A stretch of 14,554 bases of DNA from CAVSZB01 sp964420395 (GTDB taxonomy: Bacteria; Krumholzibacteriota; Krumholzibacteriia; LZORAL124-64-63), in contig CAYQTJ010000069.1 in the NCBI GenBank assembly GCA_964420395.1, positions 1 to 14,554 on the forward strand, read 5' to 3'. The notes beneath the pieces are model-generated. The model did no database searches. It saw only the letters and a program-made list of their open reading frames with translations, and was not told the origin of the DNA. Below are positions 1 to 7,235 of the stretch, in pieces. Made by a program: the position numbers and the translations under genes. Every line of letters starts with the position of its first letter. Position 1 is the stretch's first letter.

Positions 1-557
<557 letters not shown>

Positions 558-635
558 GGACCGTCTCCTTGCTGATGGCGGGGTCCGGCGGCGGCGGCCG
601 CCGGCGCCGCAGGACAATAACCGATCGCCGGGTCG

Positions 636-660
636 AAGGAAAGCGGGGGCTGGGGCCCGC
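636..660 (-). terminator. Weak candidate terminator between histidine kinase and icd
   Basis: On the minus strand, 15-39 nt after the kinase stop codon, GCGGG (660-656) can pair with CCCGC (647-643) across an 8-nt loop and is followed by TTTCCTT (642-636). The stem is short and the T-tract is interrupted, so this is a possible partial terminator. Just downstream on the same strand TATTGT (619-614) matches four of six -10 bases. It lies 17 bp from TTTCCT (642-637), which is a poor -35, and may give icd its own start. Both calls are weak in DNA this rich in GC. Confidence 0.25.
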
Positions 661-674
661 GCGGCGGCGGCGCC

Positions 675-2192
675 TCAGTCGGAGGCGGGGTGCGGGCCGG
701 GCGCCAGCGGCAGGCGGAAGCGGAAACTGGCCCCTTCGCCCGGAACGCTCGCCACCTCCAGCCGGCTGCCGTGCCCCTCGAGGATGCGCGTGGCGATGGC
801 CAGGCCGAGTCCCGAGCCGTGGGTCGGTCCGCCCCGGCTGGGATCGGCGGTGTAGAAGCGCTCGAAGATGTGCGGCAGGTGCTCGGCGGCGATCCCGCGG
901 CCCGTGTCGCGCACCTCGGTGAGCACCCCGTCCCCGGCGGCGCGCACCGTCACCGTGACGGCGCCGCCGGCGCGATTGAACTTGATCCCGTTCTCGATCA
1001 GGTTCTGCAGCACCTGCCCGATGCGCAGCGGGTCGGCGCGCACCGGCGCCAGCTCCGCGGGCAGGTCGTGGCGCAGCGTGACGCCCCGTTCGGCGGCGAT
1101 GGTCTCGCTGCGCGCGATCACCTCGTGGCACAGTTCCGGCAACGAGAACTCCTCGGGGCGGAACTCCGCCTGCCCCGCGTCGAGGCGGGACAGTTCCAGC
1201 ATCCGGCCGACCAGCCGCTCGAGGATGTCGACGTTCGATCGGAGCACCGCCAGGTAGCGGTCGCGCTGCTCTGCCGGGAGGGCATCGCCGCGCAGTTCGA
1301 GCGTCTCCACGTAGCCGCGCAGGCTGGCCAGCGGCGTGCGCAGGTCGTGCGAGAGGTTGCCCAGCAGCTGGCGCTGGAACTCCTCCGACTGGCGCAGCTG
1401 TCCGATCAGCTTGGCGAGGTGGTCGGCCATGGCGTTGAAGTCGCGGCTCAGCCGGCCCAGTTCGTCCGAGGAGCGGTCCGTCACGCGGCTCGTGAAGTCC
1501 CCCTCGCGAAACGCCGCCAGTCCCACGGACAGCGCCGCGATCCGCCGGCTGACCCAGCCCATCAGGATCGCGCCGCTGATGGCGGCGAAGAGCAGGATCA
1601 CCACCGCCGCCTGCAGCGCGAGGTCGCGGGTCGTGCGCTCGAGCTCCCCCTCCTCGATGGTCAGGGGGCGGAAGCTGCCCACCAGGTAACCGGCGGGCCG
1701 CCCGGTCTCCGCGTGGCCGGCGGCGCGCACCTTCGCCACGGCGAAGATCCGGTTCTCGAAGGCGTCGACGTCGTACGGGTTGGGGAACGACTCGAAGTCC
1801 CACTTCGGCAGGCACATCGAATCCAGGAGCGCCGTGCTGACGCGCACGAGCACGCGCGAGAGGCTGTCGGGGCGCGACGAGGCGACGACGGCACCGTCGG
1901 CGTCCAGCAGCGAGAGCTCCGCCCGGAAGCGCCGCACGCGGTCGCCGTAGTCCACCAGGATGCTGTCGAGGTCGCCGGGCACCGGGAGGTGCGACGGCAG
2001 CAGGCGCGCCAGGCTGTCGACCTCGGTCCTGGCGATCCGGTCGTACCACTCGTCCTCGCCCGGCACCGAGTCGGTCCGGAAGACCGTGTTGTCGATCCAG
2101 AAGTAGTAGCCGACGGCGAACAGCGCCAGCAGCCCCAGGAACAGGGACGAGATGCGGAAGTACAACGATCGCGTGAAGCGGGGCAGGGCCAT
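675..2192 (-). CDS. Membrane sensor histidine kinase (two-component, HAMP-HisKA-HATPase)
   Basis: Inner-membrane sensor kinase of 505 residues that autophosphorylates and passes phosphate to the adjacent response regulator. An N-terminal membrane helix (about 14-32) is followed by a periplasmic sensor region of roughly 155 residues (33-190) that I do not recognise. Then come a second helix (about 192-214), a HAMP linker (about 211-265), the HisKA H-box LGNLSHDLRTPLASLRGY with H282, the N-box NLIENGIKF (N401), the G1 box DTGRG (429-433), the F-box IFERFY (442-447) and the G2 box GSGLGLAI (459-466). All catalytic motifs are intact, so both kinase and phosphatase activity are expected. The start ATG lies 10 bp after the regulator stop with GGAG just ahead, indicating co-translation. 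The stimulus is unknown. Divergence from the pilus operon makes control of pili possible but unproven. Confidence 0.95.
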   Translation of the reverse strand: MALPRFTRSLYFRISSLFLGLLALFAVGYYFWIDNTVFRTDSVPGEDEWYDRIARTEVDSLARLLPSHLPVPGDLDSILVDYGDRVRRFRAELSLLDADGAVVASSRPDSLSRVLVRVSTALLDSMCLPKWDFESFPNPYDVDAFENRIFAVAKVRAAGHAETGRPAGYLVGSFRPLTIEEGELERTTRDLALQAAVVILLFAAISGAILMGWVSRRIAALSVGLAAFREGDFTSRVTDRSSDELGRLSRDFNAMADHLAKLIGQLRQSEEFQRQLLGNLSHDLRTPLASLRGYVETLELRGDALPAEQRDRYLAVLRSNVDILERLVGRMLELSRLDAGQAEFRPEEFSLPELCHEVIARSETIAAERGVTLRHDLPAELAPVRADPLRIGQVLQNLIENGIKFNRAGGAVTVTVRAAGDGVLTEVRDTGRGIAAEHLPHIFERFYTADPSRGGPTHGSGLGLAIATRILEGHGSRLEVASVPGEGASFRFRLPLAPGPHPASD

Positions 2193-2202
2193 GGCGCTCC
2201 GG

Positions 2203-2919
2203 TCAGATGTCCTCGCTGAATCGGTACCCGATGCCCCAGACCGTCAGGATCAGTTCCGGACGGTTGGGGTCCGCCTCGATCTTGCCCCGCAAGCGGTTGA
2301 TGTGCGAGTTGACCGTGTGCTCGTAGACGTCCGAGTCCTGGTTCCACACCAGGTCGAGCAGCTGGCGCCGCGAGAACGTCCGGCCCGGGCGCGCGGCCAG
2401 GGTGTGGAGCAGGTCGTACTCCTTGACCGTGAGCTGCACCGGCTGCCCCTTCACCGTGACCTTGCGCATGCCGTGGTCGATGCGCAGGGGACCCAGCTCG
2501 AGCAGCGCCTCCCGGCCGGGGCCGGCGGCCATCTGCGCGGCCCGCTCGATGCGGCGGCGCAGCACCTTGATGCGGGCGGTCAGTTCGCGCACGCTGAACG
2601 GCTTGGTCATGTAGTCGTCGCAGCCGAGCTCGAGGCCGAGCACCTTGTCGGCCTCCTCGCCGCGCGCCGTCAGCATGAGCACGGGCGTCTGGCCGTCGCG
2701 CTCGCGGATGTGCCGCAGCACGTCGAGGCCCGACAGTCCCGGCAGCATCCAGTCGAGGATGACCAGGGCCCACGGCCCCTCCGCGAACGCGGCCAGGGCG
2801 GACTGGCCGTCGGTCGCCGCGTTCACCGTGTAGCCTTCGCCCTCGAGGTGCATCCGCACCAGATCCACGAGATCGCGATTGTCCTCGATGATCAGGATTC
2901 TGCGCAGTGGCCCGTTCAC
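2203..2919 (-). CDS. OmpR/PhoB-family response regulator
   Basis: DNA-binding response regulator of 238 residues and partner of the downstream kinase. The receiver domain (about 7-118) has the acidic pair E12/D13 in ILIIEDNRD, the phospho-acceptor D56 in VILDWMLPGLSG, T84 in LMLTARG and K106 in MTKPFS. A winged-helix effector domain (about 137-235) ends with the typical YEHTVNSHINRLRGKIE and VWGIGYRF segments. I place the start at GTG 2919-2917 because GAGGGGG lies 7-8 nt upstream. An in-frame GTG at 2949 would add ten residues ahead of the conserved receiver start and has no comparable ribosome site. It is transcribed first in the regulator-kinase unit. An inverted repeat next to its promoter could be its own binding site. 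Targets cannot be read from sequence. Confidence 0.94.
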   Translation of the reverse strand: MNGPLRRILIIEDNRDLVDLVRMHLEGEGYTVNAATDGQSALAAFAEGPWALVILDWMLPGLSGLDVLRHIRERDGQTPVLMLTARGEEADKVLGLELGCDDYMTKPFSVRELTARIKVLRRRIERAAQMAAGPGREALLELGPLRIDHGMRKVTVKGQPVQLTVKEYDLLHTLAARPGRTFSRRQLLDLVWNQDSDVYEHTVNSHINRLRGKIEADPNRPELILTVWGIGYRFSEDI

Positions 2920-2993
2920 TTGACGTCCCCCTCGCGGTCGTTCGCGCACGGCGCCGGGATGGCGCGGCGCGGCCAGGCTCCGCTTGACCTTTG

Positions 2994-3022
2994 ATTATAT
3001 CATCCCTCGCCGCTCTTGGTAT
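2994..3022 (-). promoter_or_regulatory. Promoter of the response regulator-kinase unit (extended -10)
   Basis: On the minus strand, TATAAT (2999-2994) is a perfect sigma70-type -10 box preceded by TG-A (3002-3000), forming an extended -10. The hexamer 17 bp upstream (3022-3017) reads ATACCA and is a poor -35 box. Transcription would start near 2987, giving a leader of about 68 nt before the GTG at 2919. A strong extended -10 with a poor -35 is common at activator-dependent promoters. Confidence 0.6.
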
Positions 3023-3038
3023 CGCAAACCACTTTGCG
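3023..3038. promoter_or_regulatory. Inverted repeat abutting the TCS promoter -35 position (candidate operator)
   Basis: CGCAAA (3023-3028) and TTTGCG (3033-3038) form a perfect 6-bp inverted repeat around CCAC. It sits immediately upstream of the -35 position of the minus-strand regulator promoter, where an activator would contact RNA polymerase. It also lies about 50 bp upstream of the candidate plus-strand promoter at 3087-3115, so one bound protein could affect both directions. OmpR-family regulators more often use direct repeats, so the binding protein is uncertain. Confidence 0.4.
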
Positions 3039-3086
3039 GATCGCCGTCCGCGCGCCGCGCGCCGACGAAAATATGAGTTTGCCGTG

Positions 3087-3115
3087 ATGATATCGTGACG
3101 TGCGCGGTCTCTAAT
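3087..3115 (+). promoter_or_regulatory. Candidate sigma70 promoter for the structured RNA and pilus operon
   Basis: ATGATA (3087-3092, four of six -35 bases) is followed after exactly 17 bp by TCTAAT (3110-3115, five of six -10 bases). The predicted start is about 3121-3123, which coincides with the first base of the 9-bp closing stem of the downstream RNA (3123). This agreement is the main reason to believe the site. It lies in one of the few AT-richer patches of the window. Confidence 0.5.
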
Positions 3116-3121
3116 CAGCCG

Positions 3122-3272
3122 GGTCCGGGCGTCCGACCGGGGAAACGCAGCGGTCGGCGGACGCCGGCGGCGGACGCCGCGCCCGGACACGCCGGCTTCC
3201 GGAATCGGACTTCGCTCCGGTTTCGGAGACGGGGCTCGGGGTTACCGGCGGGGGTGGCCCCGAGCTTTTTTT
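3122..3272 (+). ncRNA. Structured leader RNA or small RNA ending at an intrinsic terminator, upstream of pilB
   Basis: About 150 nt with consecutive, mutually compatible helices. P1 is a perfect 9-bp closing stem (3123-3131 with 3180-3188). Inside it, P2 is 7 bp (3133-3139 with 3151-3157, 11-nt loop GGGAAACGCAG) and a short P3 is 4 bp (3162-3165 with 3169-3172), together making a three-way junction. Next is a hairpin of 11 bp including two G-U pairs (3199-3209 with 3216-3226, loop CTTCGC), extendable by U-A and U-G to 3197-3228. A strong terminator follows. No plus-strand gene lies upstream, so the terminator must act on a transcript started here. Either this is an attenuating leader (riboswitch-like or protein-controlled) of the pilus operon, or an independent small RNA. 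I could not match it to a known RNA family and saw no clear antiterminator pairing. GC-rich DNA forms stems by chance, but not usually this orderly. Confidence 0.5.
3234..3272 (+). terminator. Strong intrinsic terminator upstream of pilB
   Basis: GCTCGGGG (3234-3241) pairs perfectly with CCCCGAGC (3258-3265). The stem continues through two U-G pairs and ACC/GGT (3244-3246 with 3253-3255) to give about 13 pairs with a 6-nt loop GGCGGG, followed at once by seven T residues (3266-3272). The T-run follows only in the plus direction. It lies 110 nt before the pilB start, with no upstream plus-strand gene to terminate. Confidence 0.85.
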
Positions 3273-3325
3273 CCCGCCCGGGCATGTCCCCTGCAAACCC
3301 ACCCCTCGGGGAAGGCGTCGCTCCG

Positions 3326-3346
3326 CGCGGTCCGCAACGGGCCGCG
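3326..3346 (+). other. Hairpin in the pilB 5' untranslated region
   Basis: CGCGGTCCG (3326-3334) and CGGGCCGCG (3338-3346) pair over 9 bp with one U-G pair and a 3-nt CAA loop, ending 22 nt before the pilB ribosome site AGGGGGGA (3369-3376). It could set translation or stability of the pilus mRNA. Given local GC content it may also be incidental. Confidence 0.35.
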
Positions 3347-3381
3347 GCGGGCGAGCGGCGCGGCTCCCAGGGGGGAACGGC

Positions 3382-5127
3382 ATGCCGACCGGAGGCTCGA
3401 AGCCCCTCGGGCAGCGACTGCTCGAGCGCGGCCTGATCACGGAATCCCAGCTGCAGCAGGCGCTTGCGCACCAGCGGCGCACCGGGAAGTACCTGCGCCA
3501 GGTGCTGCTCGACGAGCGGCTCGTGGACGAGGACGCCTTCCTCAGGTTCTACGAGGAGGATCTGGCGATCCCGGTGGTCGACCTGGCCGACTATGCCATC
3601 GACCGGGAAATTCTTGCCCTCGTGCCGGCCGAGGTCTCCCGCCGCTGCCGCGCGCTGCCGCTGTTCCGGGTCGGCCAGACCCTCACGGTGGCGGTCGAGG
3701 ATCCCTTCGACATGCTCGCCCTCGACGAGCTGCGCTCCCTCACCGGCTGCGATATCGAGACGTGCGCCTGTCGCCGGCGCGACCTCGACGGCGCGCTCGC
3801 CGCCGCCCACGGCGGCGCCGCGGCGGAGGCGCAGGCGGAGGCGGCCGAAACGCTCGGCCGGGAGCAGGACATCACCGCCTTCGTGCAGGAGGTGCTCGAG
3901 GCCGCCTGCGCGCGCGGCTCCAGCGACATCCACTTCGAGGCCGACGAGACGGCGCTGCGCGTGCGCGTGCGGGTCGACGGCATCCTGCGCGAGCTGGCGC
4001 GGCGGCCGGTGGCGATGCACGGTCCGGCCGTCTCGCGCGTGAAGATCCTCTCCGACCTGGACATCGCCGAGAAGCGCCTGCCGCAGGACGGCCGGTTCCA
4101 GACCGAGCTGCAGGGGCGCCCGTTCGACGTCCGCGTCTCCACCTTCCCCACGATCCACGGCGAGTCGGCCGTGCTGCGCCTGCTCGACAAGAAGGGCGGC
4201 CTGATCCCCCTCGACGAGATCGGCCTGGCGCCGCGCGAGTACCTCTGGCTGCGGCAGGCCATCCGCAAGCCGAACGGCATCCTGCTGGTCACCGGGCCCA
4301 CCGGCAGCGGCAAGACCACCACGCTCTACTCGATCCTCAGCGCGATCGCCAACCCCGAGGTCAACATCGCCACCCTCGAGGATCCGGTGGAGTACCTGCT
4401 GCCCCTGGTGAGGCAGTCGCAGGTGAACGAGGACATCGGCTTCACCTTCGCCTCGGGGCTGCGCTCGCTGATGCGCCAGGACCCGGACGTGATCCTGGTG
4501 GGCGAGATCCGCGACCGCGAGTCGGCCGAGATCGCCATCCGCAGCGCCATGACCGGCCACCTCGTGATGTCCACCCTGCACACGAACGACGCCGTGGGCG
4601 CCGTGGCGCGCCTCATCGACATGGAGGTCGATCCGCTGCTGCTGGCGTCGTCGCTGCTGGGGGTGATCGGCCAGCGGCTGGTGCGACGGCTCTGCCCGCA
4701 GTGCCGGACCGCGCTGCCGGAGCCGGAGACGAGCCCCCACTTCGCCCGGCTGCAGCGGGCCTGGGAGGAGCTGCGCCGCGGCGCGCAGGGCGAATCGCCG
4801 CGGATCTGCCGGCCGCACGGCTGTCAGCACTGCGGCCAGAACGGGTACCGCGGGCGCGCCGCGATCTACGAGGCGCTGGCGGTGACCGACGAGATCGAGC
4901 ACGCCATCGGCCGCCGCGCCCCGGCCGCGGAGATCCGCGCGCGGGCGCGCGCCGCCGGCATGACCGACCTGGCCGAGGACGGCTGGCGCAAGGTGCTGCG
5001 CGGCGTGACCTCCATCGAGGAGGTCGTGCGCGTGGCCCGGCTGTCCGAGGAGGACGCGGACGGCGGCGCCGGCGCGGGGCCGGACCAGCTCGCGGTCGAG
5101 ACCCTGGGACACAGCCTGATGAAGTGA
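3382..5127 (+). CDS. pilB: Type IV pilus extension ATPase (PilB/GspE/MshE-like)
   Basis: Hexameric cytoplasmic ATPase of 581 residues that powers pilus assembly through the platform protein. The N-terminal MshEN-type region (about 8-60) contains one good repeat, LGQRLLERGLITESQLQQAL, and one degenerate repeat. The motor domain follows with Walker A GPTGSGKTT (305-313), the Asp box IATLEDPVEY (329-338), Walker B ILVGEIRD (371-378) and the His box STLHTN (397-402). A zinc-type tetracysteine motif comprises C438, C441, C481 and C484. The length is usual for PilB/MshE, and the tetracysteine plus MshEN architecture argues for an extension rather than a retraction ATPase. The start ATG has AGGGGGGA at 3369-3376. 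It is the first gene of the operon, preceded by a structured RNA and terminator. A type II secretion GspE role is possible, but the rest of the cluster favours a pilus. Confidence 0.93.
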   Translation: MPTGGSKPLGQRLLERGLITESQLQQALAHQRRTGKYLRQVLLDERLVDEDAFLRFYEEDLAIPVVDLADYAIDREILALVPAEVSRRCRALPLFRVGQTLTVAVEDPFDMLALDELRSLTGCDIETCACRRRDLDGALAAAHGGAAAEAQAEAAETLGREQDITAFVQEVLEAACARGSSDIHFEADETALRVRVRVDGILRELARRPVAMHGPAVSRVKILSDLDIAEKRLPQDGRFQTELQGRPFDVRVSTFPTIHGESAVLRLLDKKGGLIPLDEIGLAPREYLWLRQAIRKPNGILLVTGPTGSGKTTTLYSILSAIANPEVNIATLEDPVEYLLPLVRQSQVNEDIGFTFASGLRSLMRQDPDVILVGEIRDRESAEIAIRSAMTGHLVMSTLHTNDAVGAVARLIDMEVDPLLLASSLLGVIGQRLVRRLCPQCRTALPEPETSPHFARLQRAWEELRRGAQGESPRICRPHGCQHCGQNGYRGRAAIYEALAVTDEIEHAIGRRAPAAEIRARARAAGMTDLAEDGWRKVLRGVTSIEEVVRVARLSEEDADGGAGAGPDQLAVETLGHSLMK

Positions 5128-5137
5128 GGCGCCCGTC

Positions 5138-6352
5138 GTGACGAGCTTCGCCTATCGTGCCCAGACCGCCGATGCCCGCGTGGTGCGGGGTGTCGTCGCC
5201 GCGCCCGATGCCGGCGCCGCGCTCGCGCAGATGGAGCGCCTGCGCCTGCGCCCGATCGAGCTGCGGCCCTACCGCGAGCCGCCGTGGCGCCGGCTGGCGG
5301 TGCTGCTGCGGCGCGGCGCGCCGGCCGGCGAGAAGCTCCTGCTGCTGCGCCAGCTGCAGACGATGATCGGGAGCGGCATCCCGCTCGTGCGTGCGCTGGC
5401 GGCGCTCGGCAACCAGGTGGAGCACGCTCGCGTGCGGGCGATGGTGAACGCCGTCCGCGCCGACGTGGAGGGGGGCTCGACGCTGGCCGAGGCGTGCGCC
5501 CGCCAGCCGGGGCTGTTCTCGCCGCTCCAGGTGCAGATGGTGCGGGCGGCCGAGCAGAGCGGCCTGCTCGAGGAGATGCTCGCCCGCATGGGCGACCTGC
5601 ACGAGAAGGAGATGGAGATCCGGCGCAACGTCCGGTCGGCGCTGTTCTACCCCGGGCTGGTCGTGGGCGAGCTGGCGCTGGCCATCGGCGTGATCCTGAA
5701 GTTCGTGTTCCCCCGTTTCGTCCAGATCTTCGCCGGGTTCAGCGCCGACCTGCCGGCGCCGACCGTGGCGCTGATCCGCCTCAGCGCCGCCTTCGACCGC
5801 TACGGCTGGCTGCTGCCGCCGCTGGCGGTCGGGGCCTTCGTGGCCTACCGTCTGGCGCGCCGACGGCCGGGCTTTGCCCTCGCGGCCGACCGGCTCAAGC
5901 TGCGCCTGCCGCTGCTCGGCCCGGTCCTGCAGAAGATCCACCTCAGCCGCTTCTCGCACCTGCTGGCGAACCTGGTCGCCGCCGGCATCCCGCTGGTCGC
6001 GGCGCTGCGCCTCGGGGCCGACACGCTCGGCAACGCCTGGCTGCGCCGCGACGCGGTCGCCCTGCGCGAAGGGGTGGAGCGGGGCAACTCGGTCGCCTCA
6101 TCCATGGCCGAGCTGCCGGCCTTTCCCCCCGTCTGCCGCGAGATGATCGCGGTGGGGGAGGAGAGCGGGCGGCTGGTCGAGACGCTGCGGCGCGTCAGCG
6201 AGTACTACGACCGCCAGGTCGACTTCGCGATCAAGAACCTGACCGTGGCCATCGAGCCGATCCTGCTGCTGGTGCTCGGCGCGGTCGTCCTGTTCGTCGC
6301 GCTGGCCGTGTTCCTGCCGATGTGGGACCTGATGGGAGCGATCCGGGGATGA
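5138..6352 (+). CDS. pilC: Inner-membrane platform protein (PilC/GspF/MshG-like)
   Basis: Polytopic inner-membrane protein of 404 residues on which the ATPase acts to lift pilin subunits into the fibre. It has the two repeated GspF domains typical of the family. The first (about 66-190) contains LLLLRQLQTMIGSGIPLVRAL and a membrane helix near 171-193. The second (about 268-394) contains LSRFSHLLANLVAAGIPLVAAL, the conserved MIAVGEESGRL, and a final helix near 373-394 followed by PMWDLMGAIRG. A further helix lies at about 223-240. The length equals the family norm. The start is GTG 5138, 10 bp after the pilB stop, with GAGG overlapping that stop codon. The stop overlaps the next start as ATGA, so translation is probably coupled. 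Confidence 0.93.
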   Translation: MTSFAYRAQTADARVVRGVVAAPDAGAALAQMERLRLRPIELRPYREPPWRRLAVLLRRGAPAGEKLLLLRQLQTMIGSGIPLVRALAALGNQVEHARVRAMVNAVRADVEGGSTLAEACARQPGLFSPLQVQMVRAAEQSGLLEEMLARMGDLHEKEMEIRRNVRSALFYPGLVVGELALAIGVILKFVFPRFVQIFAGFSADLPAPTVALIRLSAAFDRYGWLLPPLAVGAFVAYRLARRRPGFALAADRLKLRLPLLGPVLQKIHLSRFSHLLANLVAAGIPLVAALRLGADTLGNAWLRRDAVALREGVERGNSVASSMAELPAFPPVCREMIAVGEESGRLVETLRRVSEYYDRQVDFAIKNLTVAIEPILLLVLGAVVLFVALAVFLPMWDLMGAIRG

Positions 6353-6834
6353 GCCGCCGCGGATTCACCCTGATCGAGCTGGCCATGGTGATCGCGATCT
6401 CCGCGATCCTGGCGGTCGTGGCCTACCCCGCGCTGCGCGACCTGGGCAACTTCGGGCTGGGGGCGGCGGCGCGCGGCCTGGCCGCCGACATCCACTTCGC
6501 CAAGAACCGGGCCGTCAGCACCCACGCGATCTGCGGCGTGGCGTTCAGCCCCTCCGGCGACGCCTACACGCTCTTCTCCGGCACGCCCGCCACGCCGCTC
6601 CAGCATCCGCTGCGTCCGGGGCGGGACTACCGGGTGGACCTCGGCGCGCAGGGGGTCGACCTGGTCGCCGCCAGCTTCGGCGGCGGGGCGCAGGTGCGGT
6701 TCGACGCGCTCGGGCAGCCGCTCGACGCCTCCGGCCAGCCGTTCCTGGCGCAGGGACGCGCGATCCTGGCCCGCGGCGCCGCGCGCGACACGGTGAGCGT
6801 CGATGCGTTCACCGGGGGGGTGCGGGGGCCGTGA
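6349..6834 (+). CDS. Minor pseudopilin, GspH/FimT-like
   Basis: Pilin-like protein of 161 residues with the class III signal MSRRG|FTLIELAMVIAI: prepilin peptidase would cut after G5, leaving F+1 and E+5 (E10) at the start of the hydrophobic helix (6-28). The segment ARGLAADIHFAKNRAVSTH (41-59) is typical of GspH/FimT proteins, which belong to the tip or priming complex. The C-terminal part is a beta-rich head with no recognised catalytic motif. The ATG overlaps the platform gene stop as ATGA, and the gene's own stop overlaps the next GTG start. It probably helps initiate the fibre together with the next three proteins. Confidence 0.88.
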   Translation: MSRRGFTLIELAMVIAISAILAVVAYPALRDLGNFGLGAAARGLAADIHFAKNRAVSTHAICGVAFSPSGDAYTLFSGTPATPLQHPLRPGRDYRVDLGAQGVDLVAASFGGGAQVRFDALGQPLDASGQPFLAQGRAILARGAARDTVSVDAFTGGVRGP

Positions 6835-7235
6835 GCGGACGGAGCGACCGGCGCGGCGCCTCGATGTTCGAGCTGGTGATGGTGATCCTGCTGGTGGGGA
6901 TCGGCATCGTGCCGATCCTCGCCGTGTTCCGCGAGGCGGCGCGGCAGTCGCCCTTGTCGGAACTGCAGACGCGCGCCGGCCTGCTCGCGGCCGAGCGGAT
7001 GGAGGAGCTGGCGCGCGACCGCCTGGACCCGGCGCGCGGCTACGCCTGGATCGCGGCGGCGAACTACCCGGCCGAAGCCGCCATCGCCGGCTTCCCCGGC
7101 TTCACGCGCACGACGACGATCGAGCCCGACACCACGATCGACGGCGCGCCGATCCGCCGCGTGCGCGTGACGGTGGCCGGCGCGGGCGCGCCCGCCGTCA
7201 CCCTGCGGACCTGGTTCGCGGAGGTGGCGCCATGA
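6831..7235 (+). CDS. Minor pseudopilin, GspI/PilV/MshD-like
   Basis: Small pilin-like protein of 134 residues that starts with GTG overlapping the previous stop (GTGA). The signal is MSGRSDRRG plus a cleavage-type site G10|A11-S-M-F-E15, followed by the hydrophobic helix LVMVILLVGIGIVPILAVF. The first mature residue is Ala instead of Phe or Met, while the important Glu at +5 is kept. The segment LQTRAGLLAAERMEEL resembles the start of GspI/PilV-type proteins. The stop overlaps the next start (ATGA). Position and size fit a minor pilin in the GspH-I-J-K-type priming complex; the exact family name is inferred from order and helix sequence. Confidence 0.8.
   Translation: MSGRSDRRGASMFELVMVILLVGIGIVPILAVFREAARQSPLSELQTRAGLLAAERMEELARDRLDPARGYAWIAAANYPAEAAIAGFPGFTRTTTIEPDTTIDGAPIRRVRVTVAGAGAPAVTLRTWFAEVAP

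Noticed and set aside
2920..2949. Longer N-terminus for the response regulator from GTG 2949.
   Set aside because: It would add ten non-conserved residues before the receiver core and lacks a ribosome site, whereas GTG 2919 has GAGGGGG at good spacing.
3234..3300. Possible c-di-GMP-I (GEMM) riboswitch, because CGGGGTTACCG resembles the 3' end of known examples and GCAAACC occurs at 3293-3299.
   Set aside because: The order is wrong (GCAAACC lies after the terminator), and the conserved core GACGCAAAGCC and the tetraloop-receptor arrangement are missing. The resemblance looks fortuitous.
3284..3436. Plus-strand upstream reading frame from ATG 3284 overlapping the pilB start.
   Set aside because: It has no ribosome site, no domain, and composition typical of an out-of-frame read. 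It might be a leader peptide, but nothing supports that.
3115..5112. Minus-strand open frame of 665 codons opposite pilB.
   Set aside because: It has no motifs, has shadow composition, and runs through the structured RNA and terminator region. The plus-strand pilB motifs are unambiguous.
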